Source of the DNA: Gemmatirosa kalamazoonensis
GTDB taxonomy: Bacteria > Gemmatimonadota > Gemmatimonadetes > Gemmatimonadales > Gemmatimonadaceae
Length of the DNA stretch: 64,000 nucleotides
Direction of reading: 5' to 3'
NCBI RefSeq assembly: GCF_000522985.1
Contig: NZ_CP007130.1
Location: forward strand, 620,001 to 684,000
Positions 52,842 to 61,722 of the stretch are shown here, in pieces. The position numbers were made by a program, and so were the translations under genes. A model generated the notes under the pieces. That model was not told the origin of the DNA, did no database searches, and saw only the letters and a list, made by a program, of their open reading frames with translations. The first letter of the stretch is position 1; the number at the start of each line of letters is the position of its first letter.

Positions 52842-54856
52842 GCCTGCGCTTTCCGAAATTGAACCGCAGAGGACGCAGAGGGCCGCAGAGGAGAACCACT
52901 GCAATTGGTTTCCTCTGCGTCCTCTGCGTCCTCTGCGGTTCGAATGTCTTGCACGCCCAGCCGCTCTCGCAGGACCCGACGCAGGTGCGCCGGCCGGAGA
53001 CGGCGGCCGCGACGGCGCCGGTCGTGCCTAACGGCGGGACGCGCGGGGTGCGCGATCGCGGGGAGCTGGAGGCGTTCCTCGACGGGGTGATGCAGGCGAA
53101 CCTGCGCGACAAGCACGTCGCCGGCGCGACGGTGGCGGTGGTGAAGGACGGCGCGCTGTTCTTCGCGAAAGGCTACGGCTGGTCCGACGTCGCGCATCGC
53201 ACGCCGGTGAGCGCGGACCGGTCGCTGTTCCGCATCGGGTCGGTGAGCAAGCTGTTCACGTGGACCGCGGTCATGCAGCTCGTCGAGCAGGGGAAGCTCG
53301 ACCTCGACGCGGACGTGAACCGCTATCTCGACTTCAAGATCCCGGCGACGTACCCGCAGCCGATCACGCTGCGTCACATCATGACGCACACGCCGGGGTT
53401 CGAGGAGAACGGGCGCGACCTGATCTCCGAGGACTCGGTGCACATCATGCCGATGCGCGAGTGGCTCACGACGCGCATGCCGGCCCGCGTGCGGCCGCCG
53501 GGGACGTACTCGTCGTACTCCAACTACGCCACCGCGCTCGCCGGCTACATCGTGCAGCGCGTCTCCGGCCTGTCGTTCGACGACTACGTCGAGCAGCGGA
53601 TCCTCGTGCCGCTCGGCATGACGCAGACGTCGACCCGCCAGCCGCTGCCGGCGCGGCTCAAGGCGGACGTGTCGCGCGGCTACACGTGGGGCGGCGGCGC
53701 GTACAGGGCGCATCCGTTCGAGATCATCGGCGGCGCGGCGCCCGCGGGGGCGGTGAGCTCGAGCGCGACGGACATGGCGAAGTTCATGCTCGCGCACCTC
53801 GAGGGCGGCGCGCCCGGCGGCCCGCGCATCCTCGCCGAGTCGACGATGGCGCGCATGCATGCGCGCGCGTTCACGCACGACCCGCGGCTGAACGGCTTCG
53901 CGCTCGGCTTCTACGAGAAGTCGAGCCACGGCCTGCGCATCATCGGCCACGGCGGCGACACGCGGTGGTTCCACAGCGACCTCGCGCTCGTGCCGTCGGA
54001 GCGGCTCGGGGTGTTCGTGTCGTACAACACGAGCACCGGTGGGGAGCTCAGCTTCGGGCCGTTCATGAACGAGTTCCTCGACCACTACTATCCGACGCCG
54101 GCGCCGCCCGTCACGCCGGCGAGCGACGCGGCGGCGCAGGCGCGGCGCGTGGTCGGCGAGTACACGTTCAACCGGCGCGCGTACACGACGTTCCAGAAGG
54201 CCATGGGGCTCGCCGGCGACGTCACCGTCGCGCCGGCGGACAGCGGCCGGCTGCTGCTGCACTCCGCGCTCGGCGACACGCGGCTGGTGCCCGTGGGGCC
54301 GCTGCTCTACCGCGACGAGCTGGGCGGCGACCTGGTGTCGTTCAAGGCGCCGGGCGCCGGCGGTCGCGCGACGTACGGCTTCCTCGGCTTCGCGCCGATG
54401 ATGGTGCTCGAGCGCGTACCGTGGTACGCGTCGGTGAAGCTGCACTGGGTGGTGCTCGGACTCGGCGTGTTCGTGTTCGTGTGCACGGTGCTCGCGGCGG
54501 TGGCGCGCGCGTTCCGCCGCCGCTTCGGCACGCCACGCGTGGAGGACGCGCTGCCGGGACGGTGGCTCGTCGTGACGCCGGCGCTGCTGTACGTCGTGTT
54601 CATCGTCACGCTGGTCGCGGTGCTCGGCTCGTCGGGCGGGCTGCTCGAGGGGCCGCTCACGGGGCTCAGGGTGGCGCTCGCGCTGCCGGTCGTCGCGCTG
54701 CTGCTCACGTTGGGCGGCGCCGCCGCGGCGGTCACCCACTGGCGTCGCGGCGTCGGCACGCGCGCCGCGCGGCTCCGCTACGGCGCGACCGTGGCGCTCG
54801 CGCTCCTCTTCGCGTGGTCGCTGAACACGTGGAACCTGCTCGGGTGGCGGATCTGA
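52838..54856 (+). CDS. Beta-lactamase-fold serine hydrolase with C-terminal membrane domain; signal peptide encoded by a hairpin repeat
   Basis: A 672-residue protein. Catalytic motifs are SVSK in RIGSVSKLF, YSNY and HGGD in IGHGGDTRWF. The C-terminal 150 residues hold about four membrane helices (VVLGLGVFVFVCTVLAAVA, LLYVVFIVTLVAVLG, LALPVVALLLTLGGAAA, VALALLFAWSLNTWNLLG), so the enzyme domain faces the periplasm from a membrane anchor. ATG 52838 overlaps the CocE stop (ATGA). The first 42 residues come from a class CCGCAGAG hairpin: its left arm gives the basic part (NRRGRRGPQRR) and its right arm the hydrophobic core (FLCVLCVLCG) of what reads as a signal peptide ending before QPLSQD. Confidence 0.9.
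   Translation: MSLRFPKLNRRGRRGPQRRTTAIGFLCVLCVLCGSNVLHAQPLSQDPTQVRRPETAAATAPVVPNGGTRGVRDRGELEAFLDGVMQANLRDKHVAGATVAVVKDGALFFAKGYGWSDVAHRTPVSADRSLFRIGSVSKLFTWTAVMQLVEQGKLDLDADVNRYLDFKIPATYPQPITLRHIMTHTPGFEENGRDLISEDSVHIMPMREWLTTRMPARVRPPGTYSSYSNYATALAGYIVQRVSGLSFDDYVEQRILVPLGMTQTSTRQPLPARLKADVSRGYTWGGGAYRAHPFEIIGGAAPAGAVSSSATDMAKFMLAHLEGGAPGGPRILAESTMARMHARAFTHDPRLNGFALGFYEKSSHGLRIIGHGGDTRWFHSDLALVPSERLGVFVSYNTSTGGELSFGPFMNEFLDHYYPTPAPPVTPASDAAAQARRVVGEYTFNRRAYTTFQKAMGLAGDVTVAPADSGRLLLHSALGDTRLVPVGPLLYRDELGGDLVSFKAPGAGGRATYGFLGFAPMMVLERVPWYASVKLHWVVLGLGVFVFVCTVLAAVARAFRRRFGTPRVEDALPGRWLVVTPALLYVVFIVTLVAVLGSSGGLLEGPLTGLRVALALPVVALLLTLGGAAAAVTHWRRGVGTRAARLRYGATVALALLFAWSLNTWNLLGWRI
52861..52941. 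repeat. Tandem-armed hairpin, CCGCAGAGGACG class, forming a signal-peptide coding region
   Basis: The left arm begins GAACCGCAGAGGACGCAGAG and continues in similar units; the right arm is its complement and ends CTCTGCGGTTC. The loop is near CACTGCAATTGG. It is translated in frame as the first part of the serine hydrolase. A sister copy lies at 61741-61826. Confidence 0.9.
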
Positions 54857-54893
54857 GGGTGGGGACAGGATGCCTGGCTCTTCTTTCTTCTTT

Positions 54894-54983
54894 CGACAGG
54901 ATGAACAGGACGGACAGGATGAACACCAACAACAACTGCTCTTTCGTTGGTGTTCATCCTGTCCGTCCTGTTCATCCTGTCCG
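54894..54983. repeat. Tandem-armed hairpin, GACAGGATGAAC class, between two hydrolase genes
   Basis: Arms of three units (GACAGGATGAACAG, GACGGACAGGATGAACACC) pair with their complements around a loop at about 54931-54945. It occupies most of the 154-base spacer before the next start and is unusually AT-rich for this window. Confidence 0.9.
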
Positions 54984-55010
54984 AGACAACACAGCAACCG
55001 GGGCTCTTCG

Positions 55011-57485
55011 ATGATTCGCGTGCGTCATCTCGTCACGTTCGGCGTCACGGCGGCCGCGCTCGTGGCGCATCCCGTCGGGGCGCAGTCGCGGGAGCCGTTC
55101 GCGGGGCTCGACGCGTACGTCGAGAACGCGATGCGGCAGTGGAAGGTGCCCGGGCTCGGGCTCGCCATCGTGCGCAACGACTCGGTGATCTACGCCAAGG
55201 GCTACGGCGTGAAGGACGTCAACCGACCGGACCGCGTCGACGAGCGCACGCTGTTCGCCATCGGCTCGGCGTCGAAGGCGTTCACGGCGGCGTCGGTCGC
55301 GATGCTCGTCGACGAGAAGAAGGTCTCGCTCGACGCGCCGGCGGCGACGTACCTGCCGGGCTTCGCGCTCGCCGACCCGTTCGCGTCGCGCGAGATCACC
55401 GTCCGCGACCTGCTCGCGCACCGGAGCGGGCTCGCGCGCGGGGAGCTGGCGTGGTACGGCTCCGGCTTCGACCGCGACGAGATCGTGCGGCGCGTGCGGT
55501 TCCTGCAGCCGAGTTGGAGCTTCCGCTCGCAGTTCGGCTACCAGAACATCATGTACATCGCCGCCGGGCAGATCGTGGCGCACGTGGCGAACACGTCGTG
55601 GGACGACTTCGTGAAGGCGCGCATCTTCACGCCGTTAGGCATGACGGGGAGCAACACGACCGTCCGCGCGGTGCCGGGCGTCGCCGACCGCGCCTCGCCG
55701 CACTACACCGCGGGCGACACCATGAAGGCGATCGCCGCGTGGCGCGACATCGACAACGCCGGCCCCGCCGGGTCGATCAACTCGACCGCCGTCGACATGG
55801 CGCAGTGGGTGCGCTTCCAGCTCGGCGACGGCACGTTCGGCGGCAAGCGGCTGCTCAGCGCCCGCATGATCGACGAGATGCACTCGCCGCAGACGATCAT
55901 CCGCCTCGACTCCGCGGCGCGGGCGCTCAATCCCGACACGCACCTGCAGGCGTACGGCATGGGGTGGTTCGTCCAGGACTACCGCGACCGCCTCGTCGTG
56001 CAGCACGGCGGCAACGTCGACGGCTTCACGTCGCTCGTCGCGATGCTGCCGGAGGAGCATTTCGGGCTCGTGTTCCTCACGAACATGAACGGCACCGGGC
56101 TGCCGACCGCGCTGATGAACAAGATCTTCGACCTGCAGCTCAAGGCCCCGGCGCGCGACTGGAGCGGCGACATGCGCGCGCGCGTCGAGCAGCAGCAGGC
56201 CCGCGCGCGGACGGCGCAGCAGCGCGCGGAGGCGCAGCGCGTGCCGAACACGAAGCCGTCGCTCCCGCTCTCGGCGTACGCGGGCACGTACAGCGACAGC
56301 CTGTACGGCGACATGACGATCCGCGAGGAGAACGGGAAGCTGAACCTCACGTTCGGCCCGATCTGGAAGGGAGAGCTGGAGCACTGGCACTTCGACACGT
56401 TCCACACGAAGTTCGACACGCCGGTGCTGGGGACGATACCGATCACGTTCCATCTGAACGCGGCGGCGAAGGTCGACGAGCTGGCGACGGATCTCGCGGG
56501 GCCGGTGACGTTCAAGAAGCGGCCGGACGCGGCGACCAGCGGCACGGCGGCCGGGCGCTCGGCGGCCGTCGACTACTCGGCGCCGCCTAACGCGCCGTAC
56601 ACGGCGGAGAACGTGACCGTGCCGACGCCGATGGGGCACACGCTCGCCGGCACGCTCACGCTGCCGAACGGGGCGAGCAAGGCGCACCCGGTGGCGGCCG
56701 TCGTGACGATCACCGGCTCGGGGCCGGAGGAGCGCGACGAGGCGATCCCCGGCGTGAACGGCTACCGCCCGTTCCGGCAGATCGCCGACTCGTTGGGCCG
56801 GCGCGGGATCGCGGTGCTGCGCATGGACGACCGCGGCACCGGCCTGTCGACCGGCAACCACGCGACGGCGACGAGCGCCGACTTCGCGGAGGACATCCGC
56901 GCCGGGCTCGCGTACCTGCGCACGCGTCCGGAGATCGACGCGTCGCGGCTCGCGCTGCTCGGCCACAGCGAGGGCGGGCTGATCGCGCCGCTCGTCGCGA
57001 CGAAGGAGCCGGCGCTGAAGGCGCTCGTGCTCATGGCCGGCCCGGGGAAGGGCGGGCGCGAGATCCTGACGTTCCAGCTCACGAACCTGGCGACGCACGA
57101 CACGTCGCTCACCGGCGCGAAGCGCGACGCGGCGCTCGCCGCGATCCCGGCGCGCATCGACTCGCTCGCGCGGTCGAACCCGTGGATGGGCTACTTCCTG
57201 TCGTACGACCCGCTCGCCACGGCGCGTCGCATCAAGATCCCGGTGCTCATCCTGAACGGCAGCACCGACCAGCAGGTGACGCCGGAGCAGGTGCCGGCGC
57301 TCGCCGCCGCGTTCCGCGCGGCGGGGAACCGCGACGTGACGGTGAAGGTGTTCCCGGACATGAACCACCTCTTCATCCACGACCCGAGCGGCTATCCGTT
57401 AGGCTACTCGAAGCTGCCGAACCCGCGCGTGGAGCCCGAGGTGCTCGGCGCGGTCGCCGACTGGCTGAGCCAACGGCTCAAGTGA
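55011..57485 (+). CDS. Fusion of beta-lactamase-fold serine hydrolase and alpha/beta hydrolase, secreted
   Basis: 824 residues with two catalytic units. The first is a signal peptide (ending HPVGAQS) plus a class C beta-lactamase-like domain with SASK in AIGSASKAF, YQN in FGYQNIMY and HGG in VQHGGNVDG, followed by a DUF3471-like beta domain (LSAYAGTYSDSLYGDM). The second, from about residue 540, is a dienelactone-hydrolase-like domain with GHSEGG nucleophile, Asp in NGSTDQQV and His in DMNHLFIH. Both triads look intact, so the protein may make two successive cuts on one substrate. ATG 55011 is chosen at the signal peptide; the frame is open upstream through the hairpin. Overlaps the GntR gene by GTGA. 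Confidence 0.92.
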   Translation: MIRVRHLVTFGVTAAALVAHPVGAQSREPFAGLDAYVENAMRQWKVPGLGLAIVRNDSVIYAKGYGVKDVNRPDRVDERTLFAIGSASKAFTAASVAMLVDEKKVSLDAPAATYLPGFALADPFASREITVRDLLAHRSGLARGELAWYGSGFDRDEIVRRVRFLQPSWSFRSQFGYQNIMYIAAGQIVAHVANTSWDDFVKARIFTPLGMTGSNTTVRAVPGVADRASPHYTAGDTMKAIAAWRDIDNAGPAGSINSTAVDMAQWVRFQLGDGTFGGKRLLSARMIDEMHSPQTIIRLDSAARALNPDTHLQAYGMGWFVQDYRDRLVVQHGGNVDGFTSLVAMLPEEHFGLVFLTNMNGTGLPTALMNKIFDLQLKAPARDWSGDMRARVEQQQARARTAQQRAEAQRVPNTKPSLPLSAYAGTYSDSLYGDMTIREENGKLNLTFGPIWKGELEHWHFDTFHTKFDTPVLGTIPITFHLNAAAKVDELATDLAGPVTFKKRPDAATSGTAAGRSAAVDYSAPPNAPYTAENVTVPTPMGHTLAGTLTLPNGASKAHPVAAVVTITGSGPEERDEAIPGVNGYRPFRQIADSLGRRGIAVLRMDDRGTGLSTGNHATATSADFAEDIRAGLAYLRTRPEIDASRLALLGHSEGGLIAPLVATKEPALKALVLMAGPGKGGREILTFQLTNLATHDTSLTGAKRDAALAAIPARIDSLARSNPWMGYFLSYDPLATARRIKIPVLILNGSTDQQVTPEQVPALAAAFRAAGNRDVTVKVFPDMNHLFIHDPSGYPLGYSKLPNPRVEPEVLGAVADWLSQRLK

Positions 57486-58207
57486 CGCAGCCGTCGAGCA
57501 CGTCGAGCACGTCGAGCACGGGCGACGTCGCCGCGCGCGGCGAGAGCATCTCGCGCGCGTACGACCAGCTCCGCGAGCTGATCGTGTGGGGGCGCCTCGC
57601 GCCCGGCACACGCGTGGTGGAGAGCGAGATCGCCGAGCGGCTCGGCGTGAGCCGCACGCCGGCGCGGAGCGCGCTGCACCGGCTGCAGCAGGAGGGCTAC
57701 GTCACCGGCGGCGACCGCCGGCTCGTCGTCGCGCCGCTCACGCAGAACGACGGGCGCGAGCTGTTCCACATCGTGGGGCTGCTGGAGTCGATGGCCGCGC
57801 GCGAAGCGGCCGACCGTCCGCCCGAGGAGCGCGCGACGCTCGCGGCGCGGATGCGCGCGCTGAACGCCGCGCTCGACGCGGAAGCGCGCCTGCCGCGCCC
57901 CGATCCGATGCGCATCTTCGACCTCGACACCGCGCTGCACCGCGCCTACGTCGAGGCGGGCGCCGGCCCGCGGCTCGTCGGGCTGCACGACGCCATCAAG
58001 CCGCAGGCGGAGCGCTACATCCGCCTCTACATCAGCGCGCTCGTCGACGAGATCGCGACGTCGGTGGTGGAGCACGAGCAGATCGTGCGCGCCATCGAGT
58101 CGGGCGACGGCGAGGGCGCGCGTGCGGCGACGGACACGAACTGGCGCAACGCGGCCGCGCGGCTCTCCTCGGTGATCGGGGCGCACGGAGAGCGCGGCAG
58201 CTGGTAG
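57482..58207 (+). CDS. GntR-family transcriptional regulator (FCD/FadR subfamily)
   Basis: A 241-residue regulator. The N-terminal winged helix-turn-helix (ISRAYDQLRELIVWGRLAPGTRVVESEIAERLGVSRTPARSALHRLQQEGYV) is canonical GntR, and an FCD all-helical ligand domain follows with metal/ligand residues in DLDTALHRAYVEA and VEHEQIVRAIESGD. GTG 57482 overlaps the previous TGA (GTGA). FCD regulators answer small organic or amino acids. The GT-N-TAC palindrome before susC at 42415-42438 fits a site for it, so it may tune the whole transporter-hydrolase series. Confidence 0.93.
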   Translation: MTQPSSTSSTSSTGDVAARGESISRAYDQLRELIVWGRLAPGTRVVESEIAERLGVSRTPARSALHRLQQEGYVTGGDRRLVVAPLTQNDGRELFHIVGLLESMAAREAADRPPEERATLAARMRALNAALDAEARLPRPDPMRIFDLDTALHRAYVEAGAGPRLVGLHDAIKPQAERYIRLYISALVDEIATSVVEHEQIVRAIESGDGEGARAATDTNWRNAAARLSSVIGAHGERGSW

Positions 58208-58226
58208 GCGCGAACACCATCGTCTG

Positions 58227-58300
58227 ACGCGGAGCCGCGGAGGACGCGGAGACCACCAACGAGTTTGGCCGTTTCTCCGCGGCCTCCGCGGCCTCCGTGT
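58227..58300. repeat. Tandem-armed hairpin, CCGCGGAG class, after the GntR gene
   Basis: The left arm (58227-58252) has GCGGAG units and the right arm (58271-58300) has CTCCGCGG units with an AACGAG loop. It lies in the 124-base spacer between the GntR stop and the Tricorn-like start. Same class as 41378-41451. Confidence 0.87.
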
Positions 58301-58331
58301 GAGATCCGGACAGGCCCACCTCACATCCGTC

Positions 58332-61300
58332 ATGAAGATCCTCGTCACCCTCGCTCTTCTCGCCGCGGTCCCCGTCGCCGCGCAGGCGCCGCAGTCGGAC
58401 GGCGCGCCTAACGGCGGAACCGCGCGCGGGACGCGGCTGCTCCGTCAGCCGACGGTGAGCGCGACGCAGGTCGCGTTCGTGTACGCGGGCGACGTGTGGG
58501 TCGCGCCGCGCGACGGCGGCGATGCGCGGCGGCTCACGAGCTTCCCCGGCGCCGAGTCGACGCCGCGCTTCTCGCCCGACGGCAAGCTCGTCGCGTTCAC
58601 CGGCGACTACGGCGGCAACCAGGACGTGTGGGTCGTGCCGGCGGAGGGCGGGGAGCCGAAGCGGCTGACGTGGCACCCCGGCGCCGACGTCGTGCGCGGG
58701 TGGACGCCCGACGGCAAGCGCGTCGTGTTCACGTCCGGACGCGCGAGCGCGCCGACGCCGGTGCCGCGCTTCTGGACGGTGAGCGTCGACGGCGGGCTCG
58801 AGACGCCGCTCCCGCTGCCGCGCGCGTACAAGGGCGGCTACGCGGCCGACGGCAAGCGCATCGCGTACCAGGCGATCTCGCCCACCGACGTCGAGTGGCG
58901 CAACTACCGCGGCGGCCAGGCGCAGCCGATCCGCGTCGTGGACCTCGGCGACCTCTCGGTCACGAAGCTCCCGTGGAACGGGAGCATGGACACCGATCCC
59001 GTGTGGTCGGGGGACAAGATCTACTTCCTCTCCGACCGCGACTACGCGGTGAACGTGTACGCGTACACGCCGGCCACGCAGCAGGTCGCGCAGCTCACGC
59101 ACTTCACCGACTTCGACGCGAAGCAGCTCGACGCGGGCGGCGGCGCGCTCGTGTTCGAGCAGGGCGGCTACGTGCATCTGTTCGACCCCGCCGCAGGGCG
59201 CGATCGACAGCTCGTCATCAACGTGCGCGGCGACCTGCCGTGGGCACGGCCGCAGTGGAAGGACGTCGCCCGCCAGATCCAGTCGGCGTCGCTGTCGCCG
59301 ACGGGCGCGCGGGCGCTGTTCGAGGCGCGCGGCGAGATCTTCACCGTGCCGGTGGAGAAGGGCGACTGGCGCAACCTCACGCGCTCCTCCGGCGCCGCCG
59401 ACCGCAAGCCGGCGTGGTCGCCGGACGGGCAGAAGATCGCGTGGTTCTCCGACGCGAGCGGCGAGTACCAGCTCATGATCGGCTCGCAGGACGGCCTCAC
59501 GCCGCCGAAGGCGATCACGCTCGAGAAGCCGACCTACTACTTCACGCCGACCTGGTCGCCCGACTCGAAGTACCTCGCGTTCACCGACGAGGGACTGAAC
59601 CTCTGGTACGTCGACGTCGCGACGGGCACGCAGCGCAAGGTGGACACCGATCCGTACATGGTGCCGGCGCGCACGATCGATCCGGTGTGGTCGCCCGACT
59701 CGAAGTGGCTCGCGTACACCAAGCGGCTGCCGAACCAGTTCCACACCGTGATGGTGTACTCGCTCGCCGACGGGCAGACGCGCCAGCTCACCGACGGGCT
59801 CTCCGACGCGATCTCGCCGGCGTGGGACGCGAGCGGGCGATACCTGTACTTCCTCGCGAGCACCAACTTCGCGCTGAACACCGGGTGGCTCGAGATGAGC
59901 TCCCTGGAGCGCCCCGTGACGCGCGCGATCTACTTCGCGGTGCTGCGCGCCGACGATCCGTCGCCGCTGCTGCCCGAGAGCGACGAGGAGGCCGCGGCCG
60001 CTCCGCGCGTCTCACCGCCGGCGCCGGTGCCGCAGCCGCCTAACAGTCCAGACTCCGCGCGGCGTGCTCGGGGCGGCACCGGGGCGCCGGTGAGCGCGCA
60101 GGCCGCGCGCGGCGACTCCACGCGGCCCAGCGCCGCGGCGGCGCCGACGGTCCGCATCGACTGGCCGAACATCGGCCAGCGCATCCTGTCGCTCGACGTG
60201 CCGGCGCGCGACTACCAGTCGCTTGCCGCGGGCGCGGCGGGCGTCGTGTTCTACACCGAGGCGGTGCCGAACCAGCCGGGGCTCACGCTCCACCGGTACG
60301 ACGTGAAGAAGCGCGCGAGCGCGCCGTTCCTCGCCGGCATCACGTCGTTCGCGCTGTCGGCGAACGGCAAGAAGCTGCTCTACGGCGCGAGTGGGGGGGC
60401 GCCTAACGCCGCTTCCCGCTGGGGCGTGCTCGACGCCGACAAGCCGGGGAAGGTGGGCGACGGCGCGCTGCGCACCGACCTGCGCGCGATGATCGACCCG
60501 CGTCAGGAGTGGCGGGAGATCTTCAAGGAGGCGTGGCGCCTCGAGCGCGACTTCTTCTACGTGCCGAACCTGCACGGCGCGAAGTGGGACGAGGTGTACG
60601 CGATGTACTCGCCGTGGGTGGAGTCGGTCGGCCACCGCTCCGACCTGACGTACCTGCTCGACATCCTCGGCGGCGAGCTGTCGGTGGGGCACTCGTTCGT
60701 CACGGAGGGCGACGTGCCGCCGGTCGAGCCGGTGCCGATCGGGCTGTTGGGCGCCGACCTCGTGGAGAGCGAGGGGCGCTACCGGCTCGCGCGCGTGTTC
60801 ACCGGCGAGAACTGGAACCCCGAGCTGCGCGCGCCGCTGTCGGCCCCCGGCATCCGCGTGGCGACGGGCGACTACGTGCTCGCGGTGAACGGCGTCGAGC
60901 TGCGCGCGCCGACGAACCCGTACAGCCTGTTCGAGGGGACGGCGAACCGGCAGACCGTGCTCACCGTCAACAGCCGCCCGACGCGCGACGGCGCGCACGA
61001 CGTCGTCGTGATCCCCGTCGCGAGCGAGACCGCGCTCCGCTCGCGCGCGTGGGTGGAGGACAACCGCCGGCAGGTGGACAAGCTGTCGAACGGTCGGCTC
61101 GCGTACGTCTACCTGCCGAACACGGGCGGCGCGGGCTACACGTACTTCAACCGCTACTACTTCGCGCAGCAGCAGAAGCAGGGCGCGGTGATCGACGAGC
61201 GGTTCAACGGCGGCGGCCAGGCGGCGGACTACATCGTCGACCTCGCGCGGCGCGAGCTGTACGGCTACTTCAACAACCCGGTCGGCGAGCGGCGGGTGGT

Positions 61301-61721
61301 GACGACGCCGCAGGCGGGGATCTGGGGCCCGAAGGTGCTGCTCATCAACGAGGCCGCGGGCTCCGGCGGCGACCTGCTGCCGTTCATGTGGCACGAGGCG
61401 AAGGTCGGCCCGATGATCGGCACGAAGACGTGGGGCGGTCTCGTCGGCATCTGGGACACGCAGCCGCTCGTCGACGGCGGCAGCATCACGAACCCGCGCG
61501 GTGGCTTCATCAACACGCAGGGCGAGTGGGACGTCGAGAACAAGGGGGTGCCGCCGGACATCGAGGTGGAGATCACCCCGCAGGACTTCGCCGCGGGCCG
61601 CGACCCGCAGCTCGAGCGCGGCGTGCAGGAGGCGCTCAAGCTGCTCGAAGCCAACCCCGTGAAGCTCGTCACCAAGGAGCCGCCCGCGCCCGTGCGCGTG
61701 AAGCGGCCGGGAGGTCGTTGA
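58332..61721 (+). CDS. Tricorn-like protease (beta-propellers, PDZ, S41 peptidase), secreted
   Basis: A 1,129-residue Tricorn-type peptidase. Signal peptide to about residue 18 (ending PVAAQ), two WD40/PD40 propeller regions (many FSPDGK and WSPDSK motifs), a low-complexity linker near residues 560-610, a core region (EWREIFKEAWRLERDFFY), a PDZ domain and the S41 part with the nucleophile in NEAAGSGGDLLPF. The later region INTQGEWDVENKG holds the substrate-binding and catalytic acidic residues of the family. Tricorn peptidases cut oligopeptides of 6-12 residues into di- to tetrapeptides. Together with S9 and the serine hydrolases it completes a periplasmic peptide-degrading set. Confidence 0.94.
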   Translation: MKILVTLALLAAVPVAAQAPQSDGAPNGGTARGTRLLRQPTVSATQVAFVYAGDVWVAPRDGGDARRLTSFPGAESTPRFSPDGKLVAFTGDYGGNQDVWVVPAEGGEPKRLTWHPGADVVRGWTPDGKRVVFTSGRASAPTPVPRFWTVSVDGGLETPLPLPRAYKGGYAADGKRIAYQAISPTDVEWRNYRGGQAQPIRVVDLGDLSVTKLPWNGSMDTDPVWSGDKIYFLSDRDYAVNVYAYTPATQQVAQLTHFTDFDAKQLDAGGGALVFEQGGYVHLFDPAAGRDRQLVINVRGDLPWARPQWKDVARQIQSASLSPTGARALFEARGEIFTVPVEKGDWRNLTRSSGAADRKPAWSPDGQKIAWFSDASGEYQLMIGSQDGLTPPKAITLEKPTYYFTPTWSPDSKYLAFTDEGLNLWYVDVATGTQRKVDTDPYMVPARTIDPVWSPDSKWLAYTKRLPNQFHTVMVYSLADGQTRQLTDGLSDAISPAWDASGRYLYFLASTNFALNTGWLEMSSLERPVTRAIYFAVLRADDPSPLLPESDEEAAAAPRVSPPAPVPQPPNSPDSARRARGGTGAPVSAQAARGDSTRPSAAAAPTVRIDWPNIGQRILSLDVPARDYQSLAAGAAGVVFYTEAVPNQPGLTLHRYDVKKRASAPFLAGITSFALSANGKKLLYGASGGAPNAASRWGVLDADKPGKVGDGALRTDLRAMIDPRQEWREIFKEAWRLERDFFYVPNLHGAKWDEVYAMYSPWVESVGHRSDLTYLLDILGGELSVGHSFVTEGDVPPVEPVPIGLLGADLVESEGRYRLARVFTGENWNPELRAPLSAPGIRVATGDYVLAVNGVELRAPTNPYSLFEGTANRQTVLTVNSRPTRDGAHDVVVIPVASETALRSRAWVEDNRRQVDKLSNGRLAYVYLPNTGGAGYTYFNRYYFAQQQKQGAVIDERFNGGGQAADYIVDLARRELYGYFNNPVGERRVVTTPQAGIWGPKVLLINEAAGSGGDLLPFMWHEAKVGPMIGTKTWGGLVGIWDTQPLVDGGSITNPRGGFINTQGEWDVENKGVPPDIEVEITPQDFAAGRDPQLERGVQEALKLLEANPVKLVTKEPPAPVRVKRPGGR

Positions 61722-61722
61722 G

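Noticed and set aside
54870-55010. N-terminal extension of the 55011 hydrolase through the GACAGGATGAAC hairpin
   Set aside because: The frame is open upstream, but the signal peptide starts cleanly at ATG 55011, so the hairpin is most likely untranslated here.
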